The translations under genes were made by a program, and so were the position numbers. A DNA stretch of 64,000 nucleotides from Girardinichthys multiradiatus (lineage: Eukaryota > Chordata > Actinopteri > Cyprinodontiformes > Goodeidae), in the NCBI RefSeq assembly GCF_021462225.1, contig NC_061800.1, forward strand, positions 682,001 to 746,000, written 5' to 3'. Position 1 is the first letter of the stretch, and every line of letters begins with the position of its first letter. Positions 1 through 11,063 of this stretch are shown here, piece after piece. Below the pieces are notes generated by a model that worked only from the letters and a program-made list of their open reading frames with translations, searched no databases and was not told the origin of the DNA.

Positions 1-112
1 GGCATGTAGTTGGAACACACCCCCCGGTCACCCTTCTTATGAATGGAGACCACCACTCCAGTCTGCCAGTCGAGAGACACTGTCCCCAACCGCCATGCAA
101 TGTTGAAGAGGG
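1..112 (-). pseudogene. Rex3-like (RTE clade) reverse transcriptase fragment
   Basis: Read on the minus strand, these bases encode a piece of LINE reverse transcriptase: phenylalanine-asparagine-isoleucine-alanine-tryptophan-arginine, then WQTGVVVSIHKKGDRGVCS. The same block occurs at about 28,070-28,145 in the larger Rex3 copy. The stretch around the WQTGVVV codons nearly matches the commonly used Rex3 primer site as I remember it. The fragment runs off the window's left edge and stops abruptly where the 13-bp minisatellite begins, so both ends are truncated here. It is a dead element fragment and not a host gene. Confidence 0.8.
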
Positions 113-655
113 TTATGTAGTATGTGTATGTAGTAGCTGCATATAGATGGGCATGTAGTAGCCTCATGTAGAAACTGCATGTAGTAGCTGCATTCAGTAG
201 TTGTATGTAGTAGCTGCGTGAAGTAGCTGCATGTAGTAGTGACATGTAGTAGTTGCATGTAGTAGCTGCATTCAGTAGTTGTATGTAGTAGCTGCATGAA
301 GTAGCTGCGTGAAGTAGCTGCATGCAGATGTGTATGTAGCAGCTGCATATAGATGTGCATGTAGCAGCCTCATGTAGAAACTGCATGTAGTAGTTGCATG
401 TAGTAGCTGCATTCAGTAGTTGTATGTAGTAGCTGCGTGAAGTAGCTGCATGTAGTAGTGACATGTAGTAGTTGCATGTAGTAGCTGCATTCAGTAGTTG
501 TATGTAGTAGCTGCGTGAAGTAGCTGCATGTAGTAGTGACATGTAGTAGTTGCATGTAGTAGCTGCATTCAGTAGTTGTATGTAGTAGCTGCGTGAAGTA
601 GCTGCGTGTAGATGTGTATGTATTAGCCTCATGTAGTAACTGTATGTAGTCGTTT
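113..655. repeat. 13-bp minisatellite with a 78-bp higher-order unit
   Basis: The array is built from 13-bp units of the type TGTAGTAGCTGCA with variants (TGTAGTAGTGACA, TTCAGTAGTTGTA, TGAAGTAGCTGCG). Six variant units in fixed order form a 78-bp higher-order repeat; the TGTAGTAGTGACA unit starts at about 451 and again at 529. Because 78 is divisible by three, long open frames appear by chance on the minus strand. I see no coding signal in them. Confidence 0.95.
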
Positions 656-2684
656 CATGAAGCATGGATCAGCTGTGATATGGCAAATACATTTTCATGA
701 CTCTGTACATTTAGATAATGCATAACTGCTAATGCACTCACTGGCAGCTGGAAGTATTGTTCATCCTGGAAAATGCTTTTATCATGATTTTATGATGTCT
801 AGGATTTTACTGTATGTTCAACCTTACCAGCAAAGCAGTGTGTCTCACTTTGAAGTTTTGCTTTTTGACTGTTAATGTAGACAGAAACAGACAGACAAGA
901 GAATGGTAGCCCAGTCAAAAACAATAATGTCATCTTGGACACATTTATGAGAAGTGTCATTTCTTCTCCACACATTATGGTCAGTAAGCTGTGAGCTGTT
1001 TTCCCTCTGGTGTACCAGAAAAAGATGCTTGTGCTAACAGCCGATGCCACATGTGATGTCGGTAGCTCAGCTATTGTCAAAGCACAACGTCCCAAAGCAT
1101 TACTGGTAATCTTTGGAGAATTCAGTTCAGCCTCCCTTTTAGCTAACCTTTCACTAGTTTTTGTTAACAGATTTTCACTCTAAGCAGCAAAGAGGAGCGG
1201 TGATATGACAGAGCTACCACAGAGACACAGGAGAAAACCATGCAAACTTACAATGGCTCTTATGGTCAAGACACCCTCAGTAATGAAACATGCAGTTAAA
1301 GAATGTCAAAACATCTGGAGAGGAAAAATATTAATGTATGAGGAGATCAATCAAACTCCACACAGAGGCCTGCACAGTCCACATTTACATAATGACATTT
1401 TTACTGCTGGGACAACATAATAAGGAGCACTATAATTGAATTAAATCCATATTTTTAGCAGAACAGAGTTTTTGCCTAAAGAGATCAACAAGCAAACACA
1501 CAGACACATAAATAGGACATTGTTCTACTCATTAGATCAAATTTTATGTCAAATTATCTAAATATGAAATAGTTCTTAGGTTTATTATATAAAACTGTCA
1601 TAAACAAGAACCCAAAATTGATAACATATGGTAATTGGATATTATTGTAAGTTGTTTAATTGTCATTTCATAATGTGGCAGCCTTAATCAGTTAGATTGA
1701 ACTCTATTACAGATGGGGAAGAGCAATTGTGGGTGATTCAGCACACTGCTGACTGGAGAACATAAAATGGCTTGTAAATACCTGAGTGGAAAGATCTCCA
1801 AGAGTAAAACTGCAGAGTGGTCATTAACTGTGAAGTTGTGCAAAGATCTCTGCTAGTGAAATTAGACACGTGTTAAATGCTGGGACTAATCAGAAACTGT
1901 GCTTTAGTCAGTCTACATAACAAAATCCGTTGCACTTTGTTAAGTGTTTCCAACGGGTTTTCACGGTCAGATACCCCTTCTCTGGGCTCTCCTTAGTTAC
2001 CATCATAAAGCATGATATGGTTAGGGTACAGTTTGACATTTTTTAATTCTGTAGTTAGTCCTTCAGGTTGAAATACTTATGTAGACATTCAAGGAAAGCT
2101 GACATGCATTTTTCAGATTACGTTAAATATGTCACTTTGTTTTGGTGAAATCTAGGCAGTGGAGAGCTGTGCCTCTTACAGCTGGCGGATCCAAAAGCCT
2201 GTATTAGCTTTGCCACCAGAGTCAAGACAGGCATTAAACATTAATGAACCACAGTTGAAAGGTGAATAGGAATAACATGGGGATAACCTAGTTCTGGTTC
2301 AATAAAACAGAGTAAAATGACTTCAGCAAAAAATGAAAGACCAAAACAAAATCTGTTTTACTCACTATTGATGCTACATTGAAACCAAAATCCCCTTTGC
2401 TACTTTGGATCAACCTGTCAATGATCGTCCGTGTGTTACAAAATGTGTGACTGTAATTGTGATCCTAAGCTGTCTTTACAACCTTGATCAGCAATCAAAA
2501 CTAAGAGTCTAAAAGCCTTTTCAGTTCTACACCACCTCTGTAGTCCTGTGATTTCTTTCCATCAACTCAAACATGGCTAACAAATCTATAAGTAAAAAAT
2601 TGAATGCATTACGCAAACATTTAAACCATGCACATGATTTAGTCGTTTAAAAAAAGGGTAAATTTGAACATTTCTCCACAATTT
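656..2684. other. No gene recognised
   Basis: AT-rich DNA with scattered short open frames (longest about 98 codons) and no recognised domain, RNA gene or repeat family. Probably non-coding or very old repeat sequence. Confidence 0.5.
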
Positions 2685-3170
2685 TGTATCCTCCTGATAA
2701 TATTGTCAGTGTCCCTAAATGCCTGTTAATCGCACCAGCTAAAGATCCTACTTGGGGCTTTAAATTGGCAGCTGACCCAACTAGATTAACACCACCAAGG
2801 TATACTGAGGTTTGAAAAAGTTATGGTTTCAAACATATTCAATATTCAAATCTATGGTTTAAAGTACTTTTAGCACAATGCCAGACAAAGTTCAGGAGAG
2901 AGCTTTTTTCTACAACTCTTTCAAGCAAGGGTATCCCCGACCTCTCCCTCCCCCACCTGCTACTGGATGCTACTAGTAGTCCCTACACTTTTCTCTTGCT
3001 TTAACAACCAGACAGCGTTAAAGGTCATGGCGTGGTGGCTCTGTTTCGAAAGTTCATTTGGCAAATCCATGACAGTGGTTTGCCAGCAGACTGATGGCTT
3101 TACCCAACCAAGTAACTTGAACAGATAATATGGTCTCATTGGACTCCTGCTATTAAGTCAAAATACCAAT
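2685..3170 (+). pseudogene. Decayed coding-like stretch, family unknown
   Basis: One forward frame beginning near 2,685 reads as plausible protein for about 160 codons and is interrupted by only a few stop codons. It includes blocks such as PDNIVSVPKCLLIAPAKD and LEQIIWSHWTPAIKSKYQY. The composition (Trp, Pro and aromatic residues, few low-complexity runs) is more coding-like than the flanks. It runs directly into a Tc1-like element at 3,178, as if that element had inserted into it. I do not recognise the family. A mobile-element protein is the likeliest source, but chance cannot be excluded. Confidence 0.25.
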
Positions 3171-3177
3171 ACATACA

Positions 3178-3540
3178 GTACTGTGCAAAAATTTTAGGCA
3201 GGTGTGAAAACAAAGAATGCTTTCAAAAATAGAAGTGTTCATCATATAGTTTCATCAATCAACAAAATGCATTAAATGAACAAAAGAGAAATCTAAATCA
3301 AATCAATATTTGATGTGACGACCCTTTGCCTTCAAAACGGCATGAATAGATGTTGAGCTCAGGGCTCTGTGGGGGCCATACCATCACTTCCAGTAAGTCT
3401 TGTTCTTTACGCTGAAGATTGTTGTTAATGACTTTGGCTGTAGGTTTGAGTTCGATCACTTAGCTTTTTGTAAATTGATAGAAATAAACAATCATCCTTT
3501 ATTTTTTCTGAAAGCATTCTTTGTTTACAGCAAGAGATTA
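3178..3540 (-). mobile_element. Internally deleted Tc1-like transposon remnant
   Basis: The left end (CAGTACTGTGCAAAAATTTTAGGC...) is a typical Tc1-like terminal repeat next to a TA. Inside are short antisense pieces resembling a Tc1 transposase C-terminus (around TGACGACCCTTTGCC) and a middle piece (CAGGGCTCTGTGGGGGCCAT). Toward 3,510 the motif AAAGCATTCTTTGTTTACAG mirrors the left-arm AAAGAATGCTTTC, so part of the right inverted repeat survives, but the outermost right end is missing. Most of the transposase has been deleted, so the element is inert. Confidence 0.7.
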
Positions 3541-3542
3541 TA

Positions 3543-3672
3543 ATTCAATTCAATTCAATTCAGTTTTATTTACATAGCGCCAATTCAAAACACATGTTGT
3601 CTCCAGGCACTTTCAAAGTCAATTCAATCGAATCGGACAGATTTCAAGTCGGGTAAATACATTCCAATCAAT
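3543..3672 (-). repeat. L2-type LINE/SINE 3' tail fragment
   Basis: The sequence starts with ATTCAATTCAATTCAGTTTTATTTA and continues with the conserved CATAGCGCCAATTC...ACACATGTTGTCTC block. This is the reverse complement of the 3' tail that ends fish L2-type LINEs and their SINEs. Other copies in the window are at 5,428 (minus strand) and 63,868 (plus strand). Only the tail is present. Confidence 0.75.
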
Positions 3673-3700
3673 CCTGATCTAATTACTAGCGGGTAAATTT

Positions 3701-4959
3701 GCTATTGCAAAATATACTGAGTTTAGCAAACAGAATTTAGGTATATATTTTGGTCACACAGTCTTTTATACCTTCTCCACTTTCAGCGTCTCTTCCAACA
3801 AATAAAAATCACACCATTTTCAGTATGTTTTGCAAATTTAGAGCTTGTCTGTCTTCCTCTGACAATGTGTTGTGAAGGTGACTTTCATTTATAATGTCTG
3901 TCAGTGTGTTGTCAGGATTGGAGCTGTATCAGCTGCCTGGAGGAACTTGATTGGAATATGAAAAGAAATATCCATCCCAATGTGTGTCTTTACAAAGCAA
4001 CCAAGGAACACTGTCCTGTACCCGAACAAAACTGCATTCAGGTACAGAGCATGGACAAAGAATTGCTTTCATTGGTTCTTCTAAGTGGGTTGTTAAGCTC
4101 TCGCACATTTCTGCTTCTTTTAATTATGTGATCCTGCTGTTGTTTTTAAAGTTGAATGTTTCTTCTTACAAAACTAATAACAGGGTTCATGTACAATAAC
4201 TGGTTTGATTATGTCTTAACAAGGAACATAAAACCTACTATGATTTACTAATCTCAGAAACCTAAAGGAGGATCGACTATTTTCTTGAACAAAATATAAG
4301 CAGGGTAGTCACTGGGAGTCATGAGTCATGTCACCTCATTAACTTCAATCTCATGCAAAATGAGAGCTAAGAAAAGGTTCCATTTGTCCAGAGAAAACAT
4401 GACACAACGAAGAGAAATAGTGAGCAGATACTACAGAATGACACTGTGCACATTGCTCTATTCAGAAGGCCAAACTACAGCAGTGCACAAACAGGCTGTT
4501 AGCACAGCTGCTCTGTTAGTCTACAGTAAAAGCTGTGAAGTTCATTCATGCACTTATGCTTGACTCTATGATGCCACCTTTATGTGATACCTTGTGTGAT
4601 ATTTAGGTGGATATTGAGATGGGCAGTATGGCCTTCAATTTCGTATTTAAATACTGTGTGGCATTTATTGTGTTAAAAATACTAATTATGATAAAAATTA
4701 TGTTAAAATTCAACAAAGCAGTTAGGACCAGAATTATTAATACCCTTGGAAGATTTACGTTTAAAAGTACTTTCACTCAATCAAGAACATTGTTTCTAAT
4801 AGGACATGAAACTGGGATCACTGTTTATATGCAAAAGCAATATTAATAAAAATGTATCTTTCTTATATTTTGAACAAAACTTTTGACCTCTGTAACTTCA
4901 TTGGCATTACAACAATCAAACCCTTATAACAGTTGCTAATGAGCTTGTTGGAAGATTTT
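3701..4959. other. No gene recognised
   Basis: Several open frames of 60-80 codons occur but overlap one another and have no domain signature or flanking splice signals that I can recognise. Confidence 0.5.
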
Positions 4960-5683
4960 TGTTGAGAATTAAGATCATGTACTTTCATGCTATTAGCTTA
5001 GTTTGCATGTGGGAGCATTAAACTGAGATTTAACATGAGTGAGCCTTGAGGAGAGATCACAGCAGGAGTCAGGATAGATAAAGGGTGAAAAAGAGGTTAG
5101 GAAGTTCTCGGCAGCTGCAAGCAGTAAAAGCTGGCTGTAGGGACAATAAAGCAATAAATGTCAACTTTTGGGTATGGTATAGATACCACAAGGGAGCTTG
5201 GCTGATTTACAACATCTGATGGAAAAAAGGGGAAGGCACAGTCAGTAAGCTTTGAAGTCAACTGTATAAAGATGTTCTGGAACTTGTAAGGACAGAGACA
5301 TCTGGGTAAAGACAGCCATGCTTTGCTGAAAATCCATCTCTCTCTGTAAGGGTCCTTATGTAAATTTCTTTCTTGTGTTATTCTGTATGTATTCATTTTG
5401 CATTAGAAATCATTGGACTTATGATCTTCAATTCAATTCAATTCAGTTTTATTTATATAGCGCCAATTCACAACACATGTTGTCTCAAGGCACTTCACAA
5501 CAGTCAGGTACATACATTCCAATTAATCCTAACAATTGAACAGTGCAGTCGGAGTTAGCTTTTCCAAATTAAACTTGTGTTAATCTTAATTTCCTGCTCT
5601 TCATCTGTTCTTTCTCACGACATCCAGACTGGGAGAGGTTGAGGCCACAAGAATATCGGTGATAGCATTATTTAACCTCAACA
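4960..5683 (+). repeat. 5' LTR of ERV copy 1
   Basis: The LTR begins TGTTGAGAATT and ends CTCAACA, the same short inverted termini as the LTR of copy 2. A TATA-like TATAAAG lies at about 5,263. The R/U5 part from about 5,253 to 5,683 matches the truncated 3' LTR at 13,178-13,473, except for an L2-tail insertion of about 140 bp at 5,427-5,563. Removing that insertion leaves about 590 bp, close to the 628-bp LTR of copy 2. Confidence 0.8.
5427..5563 (-). repeat. L2-type tail inserted in the ERV 5' LTR
   Basis: ATTCAATTCAATTCAGTTTTA followed by TTTATATAGCGCCAATTCAC and ACACATGTTGTCTCAAGGCA is the antisense L2-type tail. The 3' LTR lacks it: there ATCTTCCAAATTAAAC is continuous. The fragment therefore entered after the provirus was made. 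Confidence 0.85.
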
Positions 5684-5686
5684 TTT

Positions 5687-5704
5687 TGGTGCCGTGACCC
5701 GGAT
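5687..5704 (+). promoter_or_regulatory. Retroviral primer-binding site (tRNA-His type)
   Basis: TGGTGCCGTGACCCGGAT lies three bases after the LTR end. It is complementary to the 3' end of tRNA-His as I recall it, with one mismatch. This marks the start of minus-strand DNA synthesis and fixes the provirus orientation. Confidence 0.8.
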
Positions 5705-5750
5705 GTCGTGAGCATAACCGAAGGAGATCACATCATCAGCGGGGACGAAG

Positions 5751-5760
5751 GTAAGTGGTT
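5751..5760 (+). promoter_or_regulatory. Candidate ERV leader splice donor
   Basis: GACGAAG followed by GTAAGTGG is a strong splice donor about 47 bases after the primer-binding site. That is where simple retroviruses usually place the donor used for spliced env mRNA. The use is inferred from position and motif only. Confidence 0.5.
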
Positions 5761-6383
5761 TTTACTTGGCTGTTTCCCTGCTGTATGATGTGATGAACCT
5801 GAGGTGCATTTAAAGGGCCGCACTGAGGCGGTTTAGAAGAGCGGTTAGGATAAAAAACTCTGTGCCCCAGAGCTGGTCGCTGGCCTAGCCCCCCTTCTAC
5901 CGGACGCGGAGTTGCGGATCTTGCTGAGAGTTCCACACTCGGGAATTGGCTCACCCAAAAGGTGGATATAGTTTAGTTGGGGACGTTTGGACTTAGGAAC
6001 GGGTTGGCTCACCCGGAGGTTTGTGCTCACCTCGAACAGGATGCAGTTATAGGACGGTTTGCCCCGCCGGAGTCGATAAGCGACCAAACGTGTGGCCGCT
6101 GAGGTCGGGAGTAACTTCCCTGGTCAGGACCTAAATGTTACACTCAGTTAACTGAGAATCTTTCTCTTTGTTGCTGGTAACCGTAGGATTTCAACTGTCT
6201 GCTCTGCTTTCTTTTATTTCCCTTTTCTCTCCTTGCTGTGCACAGTGTGTGTATGTGTGTGTTTGGTTGCAAGTGGTGACATCATCACATGAGCTGTTTG
6301 TGAAATTTTGAGGAAACAATTATTGTGATTCGAACACTGGTTGGTTTTGTGCTGCAGTTATCAAATAGTAACATGGAGGAGTA

Positions 6384-6562
6384 CAGGTCCTTCTCAAAAT
6401 ATTAGCATATTGTGATAAAGTTCATTATTTTCCATAATGTCATGATGAAAAGTTAACATTAATATATTTTAGATTCATTGCACACTAACTGAAATATTTC
6501 AGGTCTTTTATTGTCTTAATACGGATGATTTTGGCATACAGCTCATGAAAACCCAAAATACT
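6384..6562 (+). mobile_element. Single terminal repeat of Tc1-like family B
   Basis: CAGGTCCTTCTCAAAATATT, preceded by TA, continues through CTGAAATATTTCAGGTC and TCATGAAAACCCAAAAT. It matches the left ends of the family-B elements at 9,492, 18,340 and 62,256. Only one terminal repeat remains; the transposase and other end are missing. It interrupts the ERV just after ATGGAGGAG, which may be the gag start. Confidence 0.85.
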
Positions 6563-6689
6563 CTGCCGTTTTAGAACATCATCAGCTATCTAGATAACAT
6601 GGCAGAGAATTAACTGATCACTCTGACTGAGGCTGTTTATCCACTTGTCCACCACATGTCTTCCCCATTTGGCGAAACCAGTACCCACA

Positions 6690-8058
6690 CTCTCCTGCTG
6701 CAGAGGCAGGAATTACTGACACCATTGAGGGGCTATTAAAAGCAGGCAGGTCAAAACCCTGCCAGTCTGCTTGGAACACCCCCATTCTGCCTGTAAAAAG
6801 GAAAGTTATAGGTAACTGCAAAATGACTCACGATTTAAGATAAATGAATAGTTCTGACAGCTGACTAGCTGAACACTACAGGGACGTCTTTTCGTTCAGT
6901 TATAGGAATCAGCACCTGAGAGACACTAGGTTGCCTCAAGATTTTGACTTATCCCGGGCCGGGTTCTCAAATCAGGTTCTCAAACAGCAGCTCCAGGACA
7001 GTAAGTTGCCAGCTGAGGTGGTTTTCTGATTACAGCCCGAACAGCAACCGCGTGTATTGAAGCTACCAACTCTATTCTTTTACATCTTGCAGAAAAAGGT
7101 GTCGAAGTGAGTAAAATGAAAAACAGATTGAAGAATACAGGTTACTTTTTAGGACTAGTTATTTCATCAACAGGAATCCATATTTTTCTGCACAAAAATC
7201 TGCCATTTTACATCATCCCAAACAAAGATTTGTTGTCATTTTTGGGTTTGACTGCCAATAGCAGAAACTATGTCCTTGATCACACTGGATTGACAGCACC
7301 ACTGGCTCATTTGGTAAAAAAGCAGGGTATGAGAAATCGTAATGCATCACTGAAATGGAACACAGACACGAGGAATCGTTCATTAAGTTTAAACAGCTGC
7401 TGTTGTTTGCTGCACAATCGCTCTTTCAGGATTACTGTCTGCCTTTTTATTTAGATGTTTCTGTAACAACAATGTTGTTGCAGAATAAGGGGGATATAGA
7501 GGTGATTCAGTATGTTAGTTGTATGCTAGATAATATGGAAAAAGACATGTTGATTTGAAACAATGGTTGAGAAGTGGATTTGTGACTGCAGCACAGAAGC
7601 CAATCAATCAAATATTGCTGTTGCCTAAAAAAGTAGCAGGTTGTGTACGCAGCTTCAATTTAGTAAGTGTTGAAGCTGAGAACTTTGAACATCTAAACTT
7701 TGAAAAAATCAAACAACATCACAAAAGGGGTTCTCCACTTGAGGAACTTACTGTGTGGAAGAGAAAAGGCCCTGGTGATAAAAGTTGTGAAGCCACCAAA
7801 AATGAGAGAACACATTTCGGAAGAGGCACATGGATCATCACATGTAGGTATTTTGCAGGTGCCTATCAACCCGGAACAATGGTGGCATCCATATTTAAAA
7901 GATATGGTGAGAGAGAAGATCAGGAACTGTTCTATTTGTGGACAATTTAATCCAAAACCTACTGTACATCAATTTCCAGGTAAGTTTAAAAACTACACCC
8001 AACCTGGGAAGGAGATCATCATTGACTTCACAGACATGGTATCCATAGCAAGAGGATA
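6690..8058 (+). pseudogene. ERV pol remnant: reverse transcriptase, RNase H, integrase N-terminus
   Basis: A broken gammaretrovirus-like pol read on the plus strand. An RT N-terminal block containing SAWNTPILPV is encoded around 6,750-6,800. RT finger/palm pieces appear at about 6,890-7,010, and a thumb/connection stretch with FLGLVISSTG and LSFLGLT at about 7,145-7,300. RNase H-like sequence follows at 7,370-7,550. Integrase zinc-finger sequence, with HGSSHVG and CSICGQ as the HHCC elements, occurs at 7,830-7,945. The integrase core begins with IIIDFTDM near 8,020, giving the first catalytic Asp. Several frameshifts and deletions separate these blocks, and the RT active-site region is missing or unrecognisable. 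A Tc1-like element interrupts the core at 8,061. Confidence 0.8.
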
Positions 8059-8451
8059 TACAGTGCCTTGTGAAAGTATTTGGCCCCCTTGAACTTTTCA
8101 AACTCTGGCCACATTTCAGGCTTCAAACATAAAGATATAAAATTCAAATTTTTTGTGAACAATCAACAACAAGTGGGACACAATCGTGAAGTGGAATGAA
8201 ATTTATTGGATGTGTCAAACTTGTTTAACAAATAAAAAACTCAAAAGTGGGGCGTGCAATATTATTCGGCCCCTTTACTTTCAGTGCAGCAAACTCACTC
8301 CAGACGTTCAGTGAGGATCTCTGAATGATCCAATGTTGTCCCAAATGACTGATGATGATAAATAAAATCCACCTGTGTGTAATCAAGTCTCCGTATAAAT
8401 GCACCTGCTCTGTGATAGTCTCAGGGTTCTGTTCAAAGCGCAGAGAGCATC

Positions 8452-9465
8452 ATGAAGACCAAGGAAGACACCAGGCAGGTCTGAGATACTGTGGTGGAGA
8501 GGTTTAAAGCCAGATTTGGATACAAAAATATTTCCCAAGTTTTAAACATCCCAAGGAGCACTGTGCAAGCAATCATATTGACATGGAAGGAGTATCAGAC
8601 CACTGCAAATCTACCAAGACCCGGCCGTCCCTCTAAACTTTCATCTCAAACAAGGAGAAGACTGATCAGAGATGCACCTAAGAGGCCCATGATCACTCTG
8701 GATGAACTGCAGAGATCTACAGCTGAGGTGGGAGAGTATGTCCATAGGATAACAATCAGTCGTACACTGCACAAATTTGGCCTTTATGGAAGAGTGGCAA
8801 GAAGAAAGCCATTTCTCAAAGATATCCATAAAAAGTCTCATTTAAAGTTTGCCACAAGCCACCTGGGAGACACACCAAACATGTGGAAGAAGGTGCTCTG
8901 GTCAGATGAAACCAAAATCGAACTGTTTGGCCACAATGCAAAACGATATGTTTGGCATAAAAGCAACACAGCTCATCACCCTGAACACACCATCCCCACT
9001 GTCAAACATGGTGGTGGCAGTATCATGGTTTGGGCCTGCTTTTCGTCCACAGGGACAGGGAAGATGGTCAAAATTGATGGGAAGATGGATGGGGCCAAAT
9101 ACAGGACCATTCTGGAAGAAAACCTGTTGGAGTCTGCAAGAGACCAGAGACTGGGACGGAGATTTATCTTCCAACAAGACAATGATCCAAAACATAAAGC
9201 CAAATCTACAATGGAATGGTTCACAAATAAATGTATCCAGGTGTTGGAATGGCCAAGTCAAAGTCCAGATCTGAATCCAATCAAGAATCTGTAGAAAGAG
9301 CTGAAGACTGCTGTTCACGAACGCTCTCCATCCAACCTCACTGAGCTCCAGCTGTTTTGCAAAGAAGAATGGGCAAGAATTTCAGTCTCTCGATGTGCAA
9401 AACTGATAGAGACATACCCCAAGCGACTTACAGCTGTAAATGCAGCAAAGGGTGGCGCTACATAG
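8452..9465 (+). pseudogene. Family-A Tc1-like transposase, broken
   Basis: The full frame would be 337 codons, the usual length for Tc1-like transposases, which cut and paste DNA at TA sites using a DD34E active site. The start at 8,452 reads MKTKEDTRQV and then meets a TGA at 8,482-8,484. The N-terminal helix-turn-helix region (about codons 20-60) is followed by a GRPSK linker motif. The first catalytic Asp is in WSDETKIELFG and the second in QQDNDPKHKAK. In the third motif the expected NPIE reads NPIK (codon 9,283-9,285), so the catalytic Glu is replaced by Lys. A TAG follows at 9,292-9,294 where the family has Trp. The three lesions make it inactive. Confidence 0.93.
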
Positions 9466-9491
9466 TATTAACGCAAGGGGGCCGAATAATA

Positions 9492-11063
9492 CAGGTCCTT
9501 CTCAAAAAATTAGCATATTGTGATAAAGTTCATTATTTTCTATAATGTAATTATGAAAATTTAACATTCATATATTTTCGATTCATTGCACACTGACTGA
9601 AATATTTCAGGTCTTTTATTGTCTTAATACGGATGATTTTGGCATACAGCTCATGAAAACCCAAAATTCCTATCTCACAAAATTAGCATATCATTAAAAG
9701 TGTCTCTAAACGAGCTATGAACCTAATCATCTGAATCAACGAGTTAACTCTAAACACCTGCAAAAGATTCCTGAGGCCTTTAAAACTCCCAGCCTGGTTC
9801 ATCACTCAAAACCCCAATCATGGGTAAGACTGCCGACCTGACTGCTGTCCAGAAGGCCACTATTGACACCCTCAAGCAAGAGGGTAAGACACAGAAAGAA
9901 ATTTCTGAACGAATAGGCTGTTCCCAGAGTGCTGTATCAAGGCACCTCAGTGGGAAGTCTGTGGGAAGGAAAAGGTGTGGCAGAAAACGCTGCATAACGA
10001 GAAGAGGTGACCGGACCCTGAGGAAGATTGTGGAGAAGGATTCCAGACCTTGGGGGACCTGTGGAAGCAGTGGACTGAGTCTGGAGTAGAAACATCCAGA
10101 GCCACCGTGCACAGGCGTGTGCAGGAAATGGGCTACAGGTGCCGCATTCCCCAGACCTGGGCTACAGACAAGCAGCACTGGACTGTTGCTCAGTTGCTCA
10201 GTGGTCCAAAGTACTTTTTTCGGATGAAAGCAAATTCTGCATGTCATTCGGAAATCAAGGTGCCAGAGTCTGGAGGAAGACTGGGGAGAAGGAAATGCCA
10301 AAATGCCAGAAGTCCAGTGTCAAGTACCCACCATCAGTGATGGTCTGGGGTGCCGTGTCAGCTGCTGGTGTTGGTCCACTGTGTTTTATCAAGGGCAGGG
10401 TCAATGCAGCTAGCTATCAGGAGATTTTGGAGCAGTTCATGCTTCCATCTGCTGAAAAGGTTTATGGAGATGAAGATTTCATTTTTCAGCACGACCTGGC
10501 ACCTGCTCACAGTGCCAAAACCACTGGTAAATGGTTTACTGACCATGGTATCACTGTGCTCAATTGGCCTGCCAACTCTCCTGACCTGAACCCCATAGAG
10601 AATCTGTGGGATATTGTGAAGAGAACGTTGAGAGACTCAAGACCCAACACTCTGGATGAGCTAAAGGCCGCTATCGAAGCATCCTGGGCCTCCATAAGAC
10701 CTCAGCAGTGCCACAGGCTGATTGCCTCCATGCCACGCCGCATTGAAGCAGTCATTTCTGCAAAAGGATTCCCGACCAAGTATTGAGTGCATAACTGTAC
10801 ATGATTATTTGAAGGTTGATGTTTTTTGTATTAAAAACACTTTTCTTTTATTGGTTGGATGAAATATGCTAATTTTGTGACATAGGAATTTTGGGTTTTC
10901 ATGAGCTGTATGCCAAAATCATCCGTATTAAGACAATAAAAGACCTGAAATATTTCAGTTAGTGTGCAATGAATCGAAAATATATGAATATTAAATTTTC
11001 ATCATTACATTATAGAAAATAATGAACTTTATCACAATATGCTAATTGTTTGAGAAGGACCTG
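9492..11063 (+). mobile_element. Tc1-like transposon family B, copy 1
   Basis: Inverted terminal repeats of roughly 200 bp run from CAGGTCCTTCTCAAAAAATT to the mirror-image GAGAAGGACCTG. TA lies at 9,490-9,491 and 11,064-11,065. It is inserted in the right arm of the family-A element: removing it and one TA restores GCCGAATAATA-TTGGCAC, matching that element's opposite arm. This makes it the innermost and youngest layer of the three-level stack. Confidence 0.95.
9820..10786 (+). pseudogene. Family-B transposase copy 1, frameshifted
   Basis: It starts MGKTADLTAVQKATIDTLKQ, the same N-terminus as the intact copy at 62,533-63,537. Relative to that copy it lacks four bases near 10,037 (GAGAAGGATTCC), lacks 42 bases in frame after CGCATTCCCCAG at about 10,153, and carries an extra TTGCTCAG near 10,190. 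The four-base loss and the 8-base duplication each shift the frame. All three catalytic motifs are still readable downstream in one frame: SDESKFCMSF, FQHDLAPAHS and NPIENLW. The protein cannot be made intact. Confidence 0.92.

Noticed and set aside
37..555. Minus-strand open frames rich in MQLLHTTTECSYY-type repeats
   Set aside because: They are translations of the 13-bp minisatellite. The frame stays open only because the 78-bp unit is divisible by three.
5736..6087. Minus-strand frames of 72-80 codons over the ERV leader
   Set aside because: They overlap the leader antisense and have no recognisable domain.
8641..9318. Open frames opposite to the family-A transposase
   Set aside because: Shadow frames of the Tc1-like gene; no independent features. 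The same applies to frames opposite the family-B and family-C transposases and Rex3.
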